Notes: generated by a model from the letters alone, not told the origin. 11,302 bases of DNA from Mycoplasmatota bacterium (GCA_030641535.1 DAOWHG010000021.1:1-11302), one strand, 5' to 3'. Positions 1 through 7,740 are shown, numbered from the stretch's first letter. Translations and numbers: made by a program.

Positions 1-2181
1 AAAGCAAAATCTGATTTCTTGGCAAACATGTCTCACGAAATTAGAACTCCAATGAATGCAATTATTGGACTTACTAGATTACTAGGTAATACAGATCTTA
101 ATCCAAAACAAAAGGATTATGCTGTTAAAACTAGTCGAGCAGCAACCAATCTTTTAGGAATAATAAATGATATTTTAGACTTCTCGAAAATTGAAGCTGG
201 TAAGATGACTATTGAACAAATAGAGTTTAGTTTAGATGAAGTATTAGATAACATCGCATCTGTAATTGGAATTAAAGCATTTGATAAAGGTATAGAATTC
301 GTTATTTCGAAAAACTATACTCTTCCAAATGCTCTTATAGGTGACTCATTAAGACTTGGACAGATTATATTGAATTTAGTTAACAACGCTATTAAGTTTA
401 CTTCTGAAGGACAGGTTTTTCTAAAGGTAGAAGAAAAACAATTTGACGAAGAAGAAGTAAAATTAGAATTTTCAGTTCATGATTCTGGTATTGGGATGAC
501 TGAAGAACAGTTATCAAAATTATTCAAAGCTTTCAATCAAGCCGATACATCAACAACAAGAAAGTATGGTGGAACAGGTCTTGGTCTATCAATTTCTAAG
601 AATTTAGTTGAAAGAATGGGTGGACAAATTGGAGTAACAAGTGAATATGGAAAAGGAAGTGTATTCTCATTTATCCTAACATTCAAACTAGGTGCTACAA
701 CTAAAATTAGGAAATTAGTAATTCCAGAAAAACTTCAAGATTTAAAAGCACTAATAGTTGATGATAACTCTTCAGCAAGAGAAGTTTTGCAGGATTATCT
801 ATCAGGGTTTGGAATTTCTAGTCTACAGGTTTCTTCAGGATTTAAGGCGATTGAGAAAATCGATGAAACATACGATCTTGTTATGTTAGATTGGAAAATG
901 CCAGGAATGAATGGTAATAAAACTTGGGAAAAAATAATTGATAAATTAAAAGACAAGACACCAAAAGTAATTATGCTTACAGCTTACGGTAAAGAAGAAG
1001 TAATTGAAGAGGCAAACAGAGTAGGAATTGAACATATTCTAATGAAACCAATATCTCAATCAACACTCTTTAATAACATATTAGAAGTATTTGGTGAAGA
1101 AGTAACTACTGATTCAATTAAGAAGATTCAAGATGAAATAGAGGGATTAGATTTAGTCAGAGGAGCTAAAGTATTAGTTGCTGAAGATAATGAAATCAAT
1201 CGACAAGTAGCTCAAGAGACATTAGAGAATGAGGGATTTATTGTTGAGATTGCTGAAAATGGAAAGATTGCTGTGGAAATGTATGAAGCAAGTAAAGACT
1301 ACGACATTATCTTGATGGACCTTCAAATGCCAGTCATGAGTGGATATGAAGCCAGTATTGCAATAAGAAAGAAAGGGTATAAAGATATTCCTATTATTGC
1401 TTTAACAGCTGATGCTATGGTAGGAGTACTTGAAAATGTAACCAAAGCTGGAATGAATGGGTTTGTTTCTAAACCAATTAATTTAAAGGAACTGTTTACT
1501 GCTTTAGTAAAACACATTGAACCAAAAGAGAGAATCATACCAAAGAAATTGCAGGAAACGAAACCTTCAAAAGCAATCGATTTTCCAAAATATCTCACTA
1601 GATTTAATGTTTTAGAAGCACTTAACAGAGTGGCAGGAAACGAAAAAACATATATAAACATTTTAAGAAAATACAAAGAGAATTATGATAAATTTATAGA
1701 CAATTTAAAAACACTGATTTCTAATAAAGAATCTAGCACCATTGAAAGAGACATCCATACTTTAAAAGGAGTATCGGGTAATATTGGAGCTTCTGAAACT
1801 CATAATCTTTGTAAGAAAGTAGAAAAAGCTTATAAGGATAAAAAGGATTTATTAAAACTTGATTCATTCAATGTATTAAGTGAAAGTATTGGATTGGATA
1901 TTATTGATATTACTAATCTACTCGAAAATACAAGTGATAAGTCAGAGGATTCAATTGTTCTTTCAAAAGAAGATGTATTAAAAGAGTTAGATAAATTATC
2001 ACAACAGTTAGAAGATTACGAGACTGAAAGCAAACAGACACTTGAAAATATTAAAGCTAGTTTAAAACACTACAAGATTAAAAAAATAAGTAAATTAAAT
2101 AATCTAATTAACAATTACGATTTTGATGAAGCATTAGAGCTAGTGGAGGATATAGTAAATATGTTTAAGGGGGATTTATAA
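1..2181 (+). CDS. Hybrid sensor histidine kinase with two REC domains and HPt (5'-truncated)
   Basis: The reading frame is open from base 1 and the first residues already belong to the kinase H-box, so the start and the whole sensor region lie outside the window. Numbering from base 1, the visible 726 residues hold: HisKA with phospho-acceptor H12 in SHEIRTP; HATPase_c with N-box around N125-N129, G1 box DSGIG from D161 and G2 box GGTGLGLS at 190-197; REC1 with acidic D254/D255, phospho-site D297, T327 and K349; REC2 with E395/D396, phospho-site D440, T469 and K491; and HPt with H586 in HTLKG. A helical, acidic tail of about 110 residues follows. All phosphotransfer residues are present, so a His-Asp-His-Asp relay is expected, as in BarA/EvgS-type kinases. 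The last base of its stop codon is the first base of the next gene, whose response regulator is the obvious output. The signal sensed cannot be told from this part. Confidence 0.95.
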   Translation, partial: KAKSDFLANMSHEIRTPMNAIIGLTRLLGNTDLNPKQKDYAVKTSRAATNLLGIINDILDFSKIEAGKMTIEQIEFSLDEVLDNIASVIGIKAFDKGIEFVISKNYTLPNALIGDSLRLGQIILNLVNNAIKFTSEGQVFLKVEEKQFDEEEVKLEFSVHDSGIGMTEEQLSKLFKAFNQADTSTTRKYGGTGLGLSISKNLVERMGGQIGVTSEYGKGSVFSFILTFKLGATTKIRKLVIPEKLQDLKALIVDDNSSAREVLQDYLSGFGISSLQVSSGFKAIEKIDETYDLVMLDWKMPGMNGNKTWEKIIDKLKDKTPKVIMLTAYGKEEVIEEANRVGIEHILMKPISQSTLFNNILEVFGEEVTTDSIKKIQDEIEGLDLVRGAKVLVAEDNEINRQVAQETLENEGFIVEIAENGKIAVEMYEASKDYDIILMDLQMPVMSGYEASIAIRKKGYKDIPIIALTADAMVGVLENVTKAGMNGFVSKPINLKELFTALVKHIEPKERIIPKKLQETKPSKAIDFPKYLTRFNVLEALNRVAGNEKTYINILRKYKENYDKFIDNLKTLISNKESSTIERDIHTLKGVSGNIGASETHNLCKKVEKAYKDKKDLLKLDSFNVLSESIGLDIIDITNLLENTSDKSEDSIVLSKEDVLKELDKLSQQLEDYETESKQTLENIKASLKHYKIKKISKLNNLINNYDFDEALELVEDIVNMFKGDL

Positions 2182-3191
2182 TGAAACAATCGGTTTTAAT
2201 AGTTGATGATACAATAGAAAATATTGACGTACTAGAAGCCATTTTAATGGAAGATTATAAATTAAAAGCTGCAACAAAAGGGAAGATTGCTCTTCGTATT
2301 GCAGAAAAATCTCAACCAGATATTATATTACTTGATATTATGATGCCTGAAATGGACGGGTATGAAGTCTGTGAAAAATTAAAGGCAAACCCACTTACTT
2401 CACACATACCTGTAATATTTGTAACAGCAATGAACGAAGAAAAAGATGAGGCAAAAGGATTTAATGTCGGAGCAATAGACTATATCACAAAACCTGTAAG
2501 TCCGATAATTGTAAAGGCAAGATTAAGAACACATCTTGCGCTATCGAATCAACAAAGAGAACTAGATATTCAAGTTAAAGAAAGAACAAAAGAACTTCAT
2601 AAAAGTAGAGAAGATCTTGTAAAAAGACTGGGGTTAGCCGCGGAATATAAAGATAACGAAACAGGACTACATGTTGTAAGAATGAGTAAATATTCAAAAC
2701 TAATTGCCGTAGAATACGGGCTATCCGAAAAAGAATCAGATCTATTAGGATTAGCTGCTCCAATGCACGATGTTGGTAAAATAGGAATTAGTGATGCAAT
2801 TTTAAGAAAACCAGGAAAACTTGATCAAGATGAATGGATACAAATGCAGAGGCATTCAAAAATTGGAGCAGAAATTTTAGGTGTACACGATGATGATTTA
2901 TTAACTGCTGCTTCAATAGTTGCATTGCAACATCATGAAAAATGGAATGGAAAAGGGTATCCAGACGGTATTGAGAAAGAAAATATTCACTTATATGCTA
3001 GAATTGTGGCAGTTGCAGACGTCTTTGATGCTTTAACAAGTGTGAGGCCATATAAAGGTGCTTGGGATGTAGATAAAGCGGTTGATTTAATCAAAGAAGA
3101 ACGAGGAGTTCATTTTGATCCAATGGTTGTAAGTGCTTTTCTAAATGCCCTTGATGACATATTAGAAGTTAAAAAAGAATACCAAGAATAA
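2181..3191 (+). CDS. Response regulator with HD-GYP output (predicted cyclic-di-GMP phosphodiesterase)
   Basis: A 336-residue cytoplasmic protein. Residues 1-120 are a REC domain with D9/D10, phospho-acceptor D52 in LLDIMMP, T82 and K104. A charged helical linker (about 120-145) leads to an HD-GYP domain. The metal-binding HD pair is H196-D197 in MHDVGKIG, and the hallmark is H251-H252-E253, N256-G257 and G259-Y260-P261. HD-GYP proteins hydrolyse cyclic-di-GMP to GMP or pGpG (family knowledge); all signature residues are here, so activity is expected. The ATG shares one base with the stop of the hybrid kinase, and a strong AAGGGGGA box sits at 2167-2174 inside that gene, which points to translational coupling. 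Phosphate from the kinase HPt domain probably controls the output. A terminator follows directly, so the operon ends here. REC-HD-GYP is the architecture of RpfG; orthology with RpfG is not claimed. Confidence 0.93.
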   Translation: MKQSVLIVDDTIENIDVLEAILMEDYKLKAATKGKIALRIAEKSQPDIILLDIMMPEMDGYEVCEKLKANPLTSHIPVIFVTAMNEEKDEAKGFNVGAIDYITKPVSPIIVKARLRTHLALSNQQRELDIQVKERTKELHKSREDLVKRLGLAAEYKDNETGLHVVRMSKYSKLIAVEYGLSEKESDLLGLAAPMHDVGKIGISDAILRKPGKLDQDEWIQMQRHSKIGAEILGVHDDDLLTAASIVALQHHEKWNGKGYPDGIEKENIHLYARIVAVADVFDALTSVRPYKGAWDVDKAVDLIKEERGVHFDPMVVSAFLNALDDILEVKKEYQE

Positions 3192-3196
3192 TATTT

Positions 3197-3229
3197 AAAA
3201 CAAAGTTGTTAAAACAACTTTGTTTTTTT
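3197..3229 (+). terminator. Intrinsic terminator of the kinase/HD-GYP operon
   Basis: The arm CAAAGTTG (3201-3208) pairs perfectly with CAACTTTG (3215-3222) around a TTAAAA loop. It is flanked by AAAA on the left and followed by a run of seven T (3223-3229). It starts six bases after the HD-GYP stop codon. The A-rich left side would also give a weak U-tract on the other strand, but no - strand gene ends here. Confidence 0.88.
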
Positions 3230-3380
3230 GTGGACATATTAAATTGATTAAACTAATAGGAAACATTTTATATATTTAAATCAGAATAGAGATTTTTCAT
3301 GCTTTTTATTTATTATTAAATAAATTTGGGATTAATGTACCTTGTGGGACTTTGATAAATTAAAAATACTCAAGAAACAT

Positions 3381-3409
3381 TTGACAACAAAATTAAATAA
3401 TGATATACT
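3381..3409 (+). promoter_or_regulatory. Sigma-A-type promoter of the GntR/ABC operon
   Basis: The -35 box TTGACA (3381-3386) matches the consensus fully. A 17-base spacer leads to the -10 box TATACT (3404-3409), preceded by TG at 3401-3402 (extended -10). Transcription would start near 3416, about 45 bases before the TTG start of the regulator gene. This is the strongest promoter-like sequence in the window, which suits a gene set held down by a repressor. The rest of the gap from 3230 to 3380 is AT-rich and shows nothing I can assign. Confidence 0.85.
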
Positions 3410-3431
3410 ACGTTACATGAGTAGTGTAGTA
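3406..3431 (+). promoter_or_regulatory. Inverted repeat over -10/+1: candidate operator for the GntR regulator
   Basis: TACTAC (3406-3411) is the reverse complement of GTAGTA (3426-3431), separated by 14 bases. An alternative pairing is ACTAC (3407-3411) with GTAGT (3421-3425). The left arm overlaps the -10 box and the right arm lies just past the expected transcription start. YtrA-type GntR regulators commonly repress their own operon by binding such repeats (family knowledge). That this repeat is the site is inference from position. Confidence 0.5.
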
Positions 3432-3461
3432 ATCTAGTTCGAATGAAAATGAGGTGATTTT

Positions 3462-3830
3462 TTGATACTATCTACAGAGAGCACTGTTCCTATTTATATT
3501 CAAATAGCTGAAGGAATTGAGTCTGATATCATAAACGGTTTACTTGAAGAAGAAAAAAATGCTTACTCGCAATATCAGATATCTAAACAGTTTTCTATCA
3601 ATCCCGCAACAGCAGCAAAAGGTATTAATCTATTAGTATATAGTGGAATCTTATATAAAAAAAGAGGACTTGGGATGTTTGTCTCGAAAGGAGCTGTTGA
3701 TATGATAAAGAATAAGAGAAGAGAAATTTTCTTATCAACAACAATTAGTAATTTTATGCAAGAAGCTGATAAGCTTGGAATAACAAAAGCTGAATTAAAA
3801 AGAATAATAGAAGAATATAAGGAGATTTAA
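3462..3830 (+). CDS. YtrA-type GntR transcriptional regulator
   Basis: A 122-residue DNA-binding protein. It opens with the typical GntR phrase VPIYIQIAEGIE, then a winged helix-turn-helix (about residues 10-75) with recognition region SINPATAAKGINLLVYSGIL and wing KKRGLGMFV. The remaining 45 residues are helical and too short for the ligand-binding domain of the larger GntR groups. This size and layout mark the YtrA subfamily, which usually regulates adjacent ABC transporter genes. The start is TTG at 3462: GAGGTG at 3451-3456 stands five bases before it and no ATG is suitably placed. The stop is one base before the ATPase gene, so the genes are co-transcribed. It probably acts as a repressor of its own operon, released by an unknown signal; in Bacillus the YtrA operon responds to cell-wall antibiotics, but that inducer cannot be assumed here. 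Confidence 0.9.
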   Translation: MILSTESTVPIYIQIAEGIESDIINGLLEEEKNAYSQYQISKQFSINPATAAKGINLLVYSGILYKKRGLGMFVSKGAVDMIKNKRREIFLSTTISNFMQEADKLGITKAELKRIIEEYKEI

Positions 3831-3831
3831 T

Positions 3832-4716
3832 ATGGATATCATAAAAGCTCATGAGCTAACTAAGCAGTATAAAGATGTAAATGCTTTGGACAACTTTAGT
3901 ATTTCAATACCAAAGAATAAAATAATTGGTTTGATCGGAAAAAACGGTGCAGGTAAAACAACTTTCTTAAAGACTTGCGCTGGCAGAATTAGACAAACAT
4001 CTGGGGAAATCAAGATATTTGACGATAAAGTATTCGATAATCTTAATGTTTTATCAAAATTAGTATTTGTTGATGAAGAATCACAGTATAACTCTGGATA
4101 TAAAGTAAAAGAAATTATTGAAATGGCAAATCTTTATTATGAGTCATGGGATGGAGAATTTGCCGACAAGTTAATTAAACATTTTAAATTAAACACTAAT
4201 AAGAGATATAAAAAATTATCAAGAGGAATGAAAACTCAAGTAAATATTATTGTTGGGATATGTTGTAGAATGCCTCTCACAATTCTTGATGAGCCTACAT
4301 TAGGTTTAGATGCAGCATTTAGAAAAGATTTTTATCACATTCTTTTAACTGATTTTATCAATCATCCTAGAACAATTATTATTTCAAGTCATTTACTTAA
4401 TGAAATTGAAATGTTGCTTGAAGAAATCATCCTAATTGATGATGGCAAGTTATTAATGCATACATCAATGGAAGACTTTAGTAATTATTCTATGATGCTA
4501 AGTGGAAATACTACTTATTTGGAATCATTTACAGAGGGTAAAGAGGTTATAAATATAAATTCGTTTGTGAATACATCAGAATATATTATTAAAAACAACT
4601 TATCAAAAAAAGAAATTACCGAGTTGAAAAATAATGATATTAGTATTAAAAGCGTATCACCACAAGACTTGTTTATATTCTTAACTAGTAAAGGAGTGTT
4701 ATTTGATGAATTCTAA
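3832..4716 (+). CDS. ABC transporter ATP-binding protein (YtrB/BcrA-like)
   Basis: A 294-residue cytoplasmic ATPase that would power the membrane protein encoded next. Visible motifs are Walker A GKNGAGKTT (residues 36-44), the ABC signature as LSRGM (129-133), Walker B LTILDEP (149-155) with E154, D-loop GLD (158-160) and switch H187 in ISSH. The signature departs from LSGGQ, but LS(K/R)GM is common in this group and does not suggest loss of activity. A C-terminal extension of about 80 residues after the ATPase core resembles the tail found in BcrA/YtrB-type exporters. An AAGGAG box at 3819-3824 precedes the ATG. The gene begins one base after the GntR gene and overlaps the permease gene by 11 bases. 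With a YtrA-type regulator upstream, export or release of a cell-envelope-active compound is plausible, but the substrate is unknown. Confidence 0.93.
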   Translation: MDIIKAHELTKQYKDVNALDNFSISIPKNKIIGLIGKNGAGKTTFLKTCAGRIRQTSGEIKIFDDKVFDNLNVLSKLVFVDEESQYNSGYKVKEIIEMANLYYESWDGEFADKLIKHFKLNTNKRYKKLSRGMKTQVNIIVGICCRMPLTILDEPTLGLDAAFRKDFYHILLTDFINHPRTIIISSHLLNEIEMLLEEIILIDDGKLLMHTSMEDFSNYSMMLSGNTTYLESFTEGKEVININSFVNTSEYIIKNNLSKKEITELKNNDISIKSVSPQDLFIFLTSKGVLFDEF

Positions 4717-5428
4717 AAATACAGTTAAAAATGCCTATAAAGGATTATTACTTAATTTCTTTATTGACTTAAGAAGTACAGCAATTGTTGGAGGAATCAT
4801 AGTAATATCAATATCGGTTTTTGATATCATAATGACAATTATATTTTTAAATTTAGATGAGCATATTTCAAACGATGGAACAGGAGCATTATTCACTGGA
4901 GCTCTAGTCATGTTTATCGCTCTATTAATTCACGTAATTGGTTCAACTTCCCAAAATGATATGCATAGTAAGTTCGCTTTTCCTATAAATAGAACAATAT
5001 ATGCTGTTTCCAATTTTCTATTTATACTTTTTGGATCCTTCATATTACTAGCTATTGTTACAATACTTGCTCCTGTAGAGATGTTTTTATATGGGTTCCT
5101 TGAATTAGTAACCCATAAAATAATATACTTAAACCAAATTACTTTCCATTCATTCTTAGTAGGTTTTGCAGCAACATGGGCTTACTTATTAGCCTTTGGA
5201 TCACTGACTTACGGAATCTTTATGTATATTAGAAGATATAAATTATACACTCTTCCAGTTATCGCAATTGTAATCACAAGCGTTTTTGCATTTGGATGGT
5301 TTGGTGATATTATAAGATTCTTTTTCTTAGAAGATAGTCTATTGCTTCTAATAGTTAAGCTTTTAGTAATTACAATTATTTCACACATCCTAGGATTCAT
5401 TCCTCTCAAAAGAATGGAGGTACAATAA
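4706..5428 (+). CDS. ABC transporter permease, about six membrane segments
   Basis: A 240-residue very hydrophobic protein with about six predicted membrane helices: near the N-terminus (IVGGIIVISISVF region), then GALVMFIALLIHVIG, FLFILFGSFILLAIV, SFLVGFAATWAYLLAFG, LPVIAIVITSVFAFGW and LLLIVKLLVITIISHILG. I take ATG at 4706 as the start because it stands nine bases after AAGGAG (4691-4696). A TTG directly before it (4703) is possible but less likely. The gene overlaps the end of the ATPase gene by 11 bases, as partner subunits often do. No sequence family beyond ABC-2-like membrane subunit is recognised; the role rests on topology and position. With one ATPase and one permease, the working transporter would be a dimer of each. 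The next gene follows after one base. Confidence 0.8.
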   Translation: MNSKNTVKNAYKGLLLNFFIDLRSTAIVGGIIVISISVFDIIMTIIFLNLDEHISNDGTGALFTGALVMFIALLIHVIGSTSQNDMHSKFAFPINRTIYAVSNFLFILFGSFILLAIVTILAPVEMFLYGFLELVTHKIIYLNQITFHSFLVGFAATWAYLLAFGSLTYGIFMYIRRYKLYTLPVIAIVITSVFAFGWFGDIIRFFFLEDSLLLLIVKLLVITIISHILGFIPLKRMEVQ

Positions 5429-5429
5429 T

Positions 5430-5912
5430 ATGCTTAAGCAACTTGGTATTTTAATGATAGCATTCTTTATTTCTGTTGTATTAATTGTAGTGTTTAATGA
5501 TGATGTTGAAAAAGATCAATTGTTTGATACAACTCATTACACTACTAGTAATATTGATACAAATCTTAACCTATCTATTCACTCTGAATATAATGAAAAT
5601 ACAACTTACAATATGAGTGAAGAACAACTTAGCAACTTAGCAGCAAACAGAATTAGTATAATTGAATCTTCTGATTTAATTGACACTATAGAAATCTATA
5701 CAATTAATTTATATGAAGACATAGTGGAAGAAGCGGTTATCACAATAAGTGGTAATGAAATAACTATTATAAGCGACTTAGGCCCTCTTTCAACATATGC
5801 CAGCATATCGTTCTTACCATATGCACAATTTGATTATAGTTATTTTCAAGGAATTCCATATCGTATTTATGAAATTCACATTCCTGAAGGTATGGCATAC
5901 TCATTTGATTAA
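5430..5912 (+). CDS. Membrane-anchored extracytoplasmic protein of the GntR/ABC operon, unknown function
   Basis: A 160-residue protein that I do not recognise. The first 23 residues hold one hydrophobic helix (GILMIAFFISVVLIVVF) after a lysine, followed by an acidic stretch; there is no lipobox cysteine, so it looks like an uncleaved anchor or a signal peptide without an obvious cleavage site. The rest is polar, rich in Asn, Ser, Thr, Ile and Tyr, and alternates hydrophobic and polar residues as in beta-rich domains. It would therefore sit outside the membrane. GGAGG at 5416-5420 precedes the ATG, which lies one base after the permease stop, and the operon terminator follows. Its fixed place as the last gene suggests an accessory part of the transporter, for example a substrate-binding or sensing partner; this is inference. 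The C-terminus is Tyr/Pro-rich with no second membrane segment. Confidence 0.8.
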   Translation: MLKQLGILMIAFFISVVLIVVFNDDVEKDQLFDTTHYTTSNIDTNLNLSIHSEYNENTTYNMSEEQLSNLAANRISIIESSDLIDTIEIYTINLYEDIVEEAVITISGNEITIISDLGPLSTYASISFLPYAQFDYSYFQGIPYRIYEIHIPEGMAYSFD

Positions 5913-5978
5913 TAAATTTTCCTCCTATTAATTTCATAGATATATTTGTTCCAAAAAGCTTTACTAGAAATAACTGAT

Positions 5979-6014
5979 AAAAAAGAGTAATTATATTAGA
6001 AATTACTCTTTTTT
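5979..6014 (+). terminator. Intrinsic terminator of the GntR/ABC operon
   Basis: AAAAAAGAGTAATT (5979-5992) pairs with AATTACTCTTTTTT (6001-6014) around an eight-base loop, and the right arm ends in a T-run. It lies about 65 bases after the last gene of the operon. The A-run on the left would let it work on the other strand too, but nothing on that strand seems to need it. Confidence 0.85.
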
Positions 6015-6068
6015 ATATCAACTAAATCAGTATGAGAAATATTAATAAAAAATAGTTTATGACAAAAA

Positions 6069-6097
6069 ATGAAATTCACTAAGGACCGTGATATAAT
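6069..6097 (+). promoter_or_regulatory. Extended -10 promoter of the nitroreductase gene
   Basis: A perfect -10 TATAAT (6092-6097) is preceded by TG at 6089-6090 (extended -10). The -35 position at 17-base spacing is ATGAAA (6069-6074), four of six matches. The start of the transcript would be near 6104, giving a leader of about 40 bases. The weak -35 is offset by the extended -10. Confidence 0.65.
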
Positions 6098-6145
6098 TGT
6101 TTTAAGTACAAAAGAAGTGTAGGTCATACTATAATGGAGTGTAAA

Positions 6146-6889
6146 ATGAAAAAACAAGATATGGAATATATAAATAAAATTTACCGAGAATCACTTAAGC
6201 CAGATTGGGATGAACTAGATAAGAAGGAAACTCATCAAGGCCAAGATTTGGAAAGACCAATCTATTTAAAACAATATCAAAGTGATATTATTATTGATTT
6301 AGATATGAATGTTTCCCATCTTGAGAAACATTCATTAATGGAATCTATTCAATTAAGAAAAAGTACTCGTCAGTATAAAGACCAAGCTCTATCTTTTAAA
6401 GAACTTAGCTATTTAGTGATTAATACTTGTAAGATACATCGAATAGGTAAAAACTGGACAATGGGGGTTATTCCTACTCCAGGTGCTACTAAGTCATTAG
6501 AAACATATTTATATATTGATAATGTTGAAGGATTAACTAAAGGTTTATATCATTATAATGGTAGAGATAATAAATTGTATCTCATTAACGATAATGTAGA
6601 TATTAATCTAGTTAATAAAGCTCTGAGAAATCAATTTAGAGGAGCACAAGTTGTATTCTTTTGGACAACAACTCCAGAAAGAACTGAATATAAATATAGT
6701 TTCACAGCTCATAAAATGATTTCAATGGAAGCAGGACATGCTTGTCAAAATTTATATTTGAATAGTACCTGTTTAGATTTAGGCATGGTAGCTATTGGTG
6801 CTTATTCTCAAACTGATTCTGATAAATTATTGGATTTAGATGGTGAAAACGAATTTACAATATATATGGCAACTGTAGGAAAGTACTAA
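6146..6889 (+). CDS. SagB/ThcOx-type nitroreductase-family FMN oxidoreductase
   Basis: A 247-residue cytoplasmic flavoprotein of the nitroreductase fold. The SagB/ThcOx branch is indicated by the FMN-contacting RKSTRQY (residues 71-77), the LSFKELSYLV helix, PGATKSLETYLYI (from P112, matching the usual PSAGA-LYPLE-LY segment), the phrase VEGLTKGLYHY, and EAGHACQNLYLNS (195-207). An N-terminal stretch of about 60 residues before the core is usual for this branch. Members oxidise azoline rings in modified peptides when paired with a YcaO cyclodehydratase, but many stand alone with unknown substrate; no YcaO or precursor peptide is near. I choose ATG at 6146 because GGAG (6136-6139) is ideally spaced before it; the ATG at 6134 adds four residues but has no good ribosome site. 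It has its own promoter and no clear terminator after it, so read-through into the next gene is possible. Confidence 0.85.
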   Translation: MKKQDMEYINKIYRESLKPDWDELDKKETHQGQDLERPIYLKQYQSDIIIDLDMNVSHLEKHSLMESIQLRKSTRQYKDQALSFKELSYLVINTCKIHRIGKNWTMGVIPTPGATKSLETYLYIDNVEGLTKGLYHYNGRDNKLYLINDNVDINLVNKALRNQFRGAQVVFFWTTTPERTEYKYSFTAHKMISMEAGHACQNLYLNSTCLDLGMVAIGAYSQTDSDKLLDLDGENEFTIYMATVGKY

Positions 6890-6975
6890 GAATATAAAGC
6901 AATAAGTATAAAGTTTTATTGATTGTTTAACATAGTTTTAAAATAGACTAGAAAGATTTTTCTCGAGGTGAAATT

Positions 6976-7740
6976 ATGAATTTAATGAATTTTTTTATTC
7001 ATGAAGTTAATTCCGATTTTGTGATTAGTCCATATTCATATCAGAATATAATTTTTGTTATGATTGCTATAGTGAGCATTGTTTTGATACTGTTATTTGC
7101 AAAGAAGATTAAGCAATCAAAGTATGAGAAGAAAATTAAAGTATCGTTTGCTATTTTATTAGTAGTTCTTGAAGTTAGCTATCATATCCATAACATTATT
7201 AATGGTGTTGTTAGTGTGCCTCTTCATATAAGTAGTTTTTCAACTATTCTTTCAATAATTATTTTATTAACTGATAATGAGAAATTATTTAATACTCTTT
7301 TCTTCTTTGGTGTATTAGGTGGAATTGCGGCTTTTGTCATGCCAGATATGTTACATTATACATATTACCATTATCGATTTTATAATTTTGTTTTGATCCA
7401 TGTAGGAATAATGATTGTTCCTCTTTATTACTACAAGGCATACAATTATGAAGTGAAACTTAAATCTATGTATAGAATTTATTTATTCTTATTGGTGATC
7501 GCTCCAATAATTATTCTTGCTAATTTCTTGTTAGATAAAAACTATATGTTCATTGGGCAGAAACCAGATATTATCGCTAAATACTTACCAGAATGGCCTT
7601 ATTTTATACTTGTGTATTTATTAATTATACTTGTTCTATTTCATGCTTTATATCTTGTTATGCATTTTCGTGAAATAACAAGTTCACTTAGAAAGATGCA
7701 AAAAAAGATAAAAGTTAAGAAATCCTATATAAAAAAATAG
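6976..7740 (+). CDS. YwaF/TIGR02206-type multi-pass membrane protein
   Basis: A 254-residue integral membrane protein with about seven hydrophobic segments, at roughly 24-42, 54-72, 82-98, 103-121, 134-152, 166-187 and 209-231. The C-terminus is short, Lys-rich and probably cytoplasmic. Conserved-looking phrases match my memory of the YwaF family (TIGR02206): VPLHISSFSTIL after helix 2, the MPDM turn after helix 4, a histidine in FVLIHVGIM, and NYMFIGQKPD followed by EWPYF between helices 6 and 7. The biochemical function of this family is not known to me. GAGGTG at 6965-6970 stands five bases before the ATG. The 86-base gap upstream shows only a weak promoter-like stretch and no firm terminator, so the gene may be transcribed with the nitroreductase gene. 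A hairpin follows it. Confidence 0.78.
   Translation: MNLMNFFIHEVNSDFVISPYSYQNIIFVMIAIVSIVLILLFAKKIKQSKYEKKIKVSFAILLVVLEVSYHIHNIINGVVSVPLHISSFSTILSIIILLTDNEKLFNTLFFFGVLGGIAAFVMPDMLHYTYYHYRFYNFVLIHVGIMIVPLYYYKAYNYEVKLKSMYRIYLFLLVIAPIIILANFLLDKNYMFIGQKPDIIAKYLPEWPYFILVYLLIILVLFHALYLVMHFREITSSLRKMQKKIKVKKSYIKK

Noticed and set aside
19..21. TTG at 19 as the start of the histidine kinase
   Set aside because: The frame is open from base 1 and the residues before it already belong to the conserved H-box; this is an internal codon of a truncated gene.
1323..1676. Long - strand open frame inside the histidine kinase gene
   Set aside because: It lies opposite the REC2/HPt coding region, has no ribosome site, and is explained by AT-rich antisense of a conserved gene. 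The same holds for the other - strand frames inside + strand genes.
3305..3324. Inverted repeat TTTATTTA / TAAATAAA in the gap before the GntR operon
   Set aside because: It is made only of A and T in a very AT-rich gap, has no T-run behind it that would suit a terminator, and is weak as a hairpin; chance is the simplest explanation.
4216..4230. Degenerate ABC signature LSRGM in the ATPase
   Set aside because: LS(K/R)GM is usual in YtrB/BcrA-type ATPases, so it is not a sign of a defective protein.
5767..5904. Minus-strand 45-codon frame with an AGGAGG-like box (complement of 5921-5926) upstream
   Set aside because: The box is 16 bases from the ATG, too far for a normal ribosome site, the frame lies wholly within the coding end of the exported protein gene, and the product shows no recognisable features.
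6059..6064. ATGACA as the -35 box of the nitroreductase promoter
   Set aside because: It is 27 bases from the TATAAT box, far outside the usual 16-18 base spacing.
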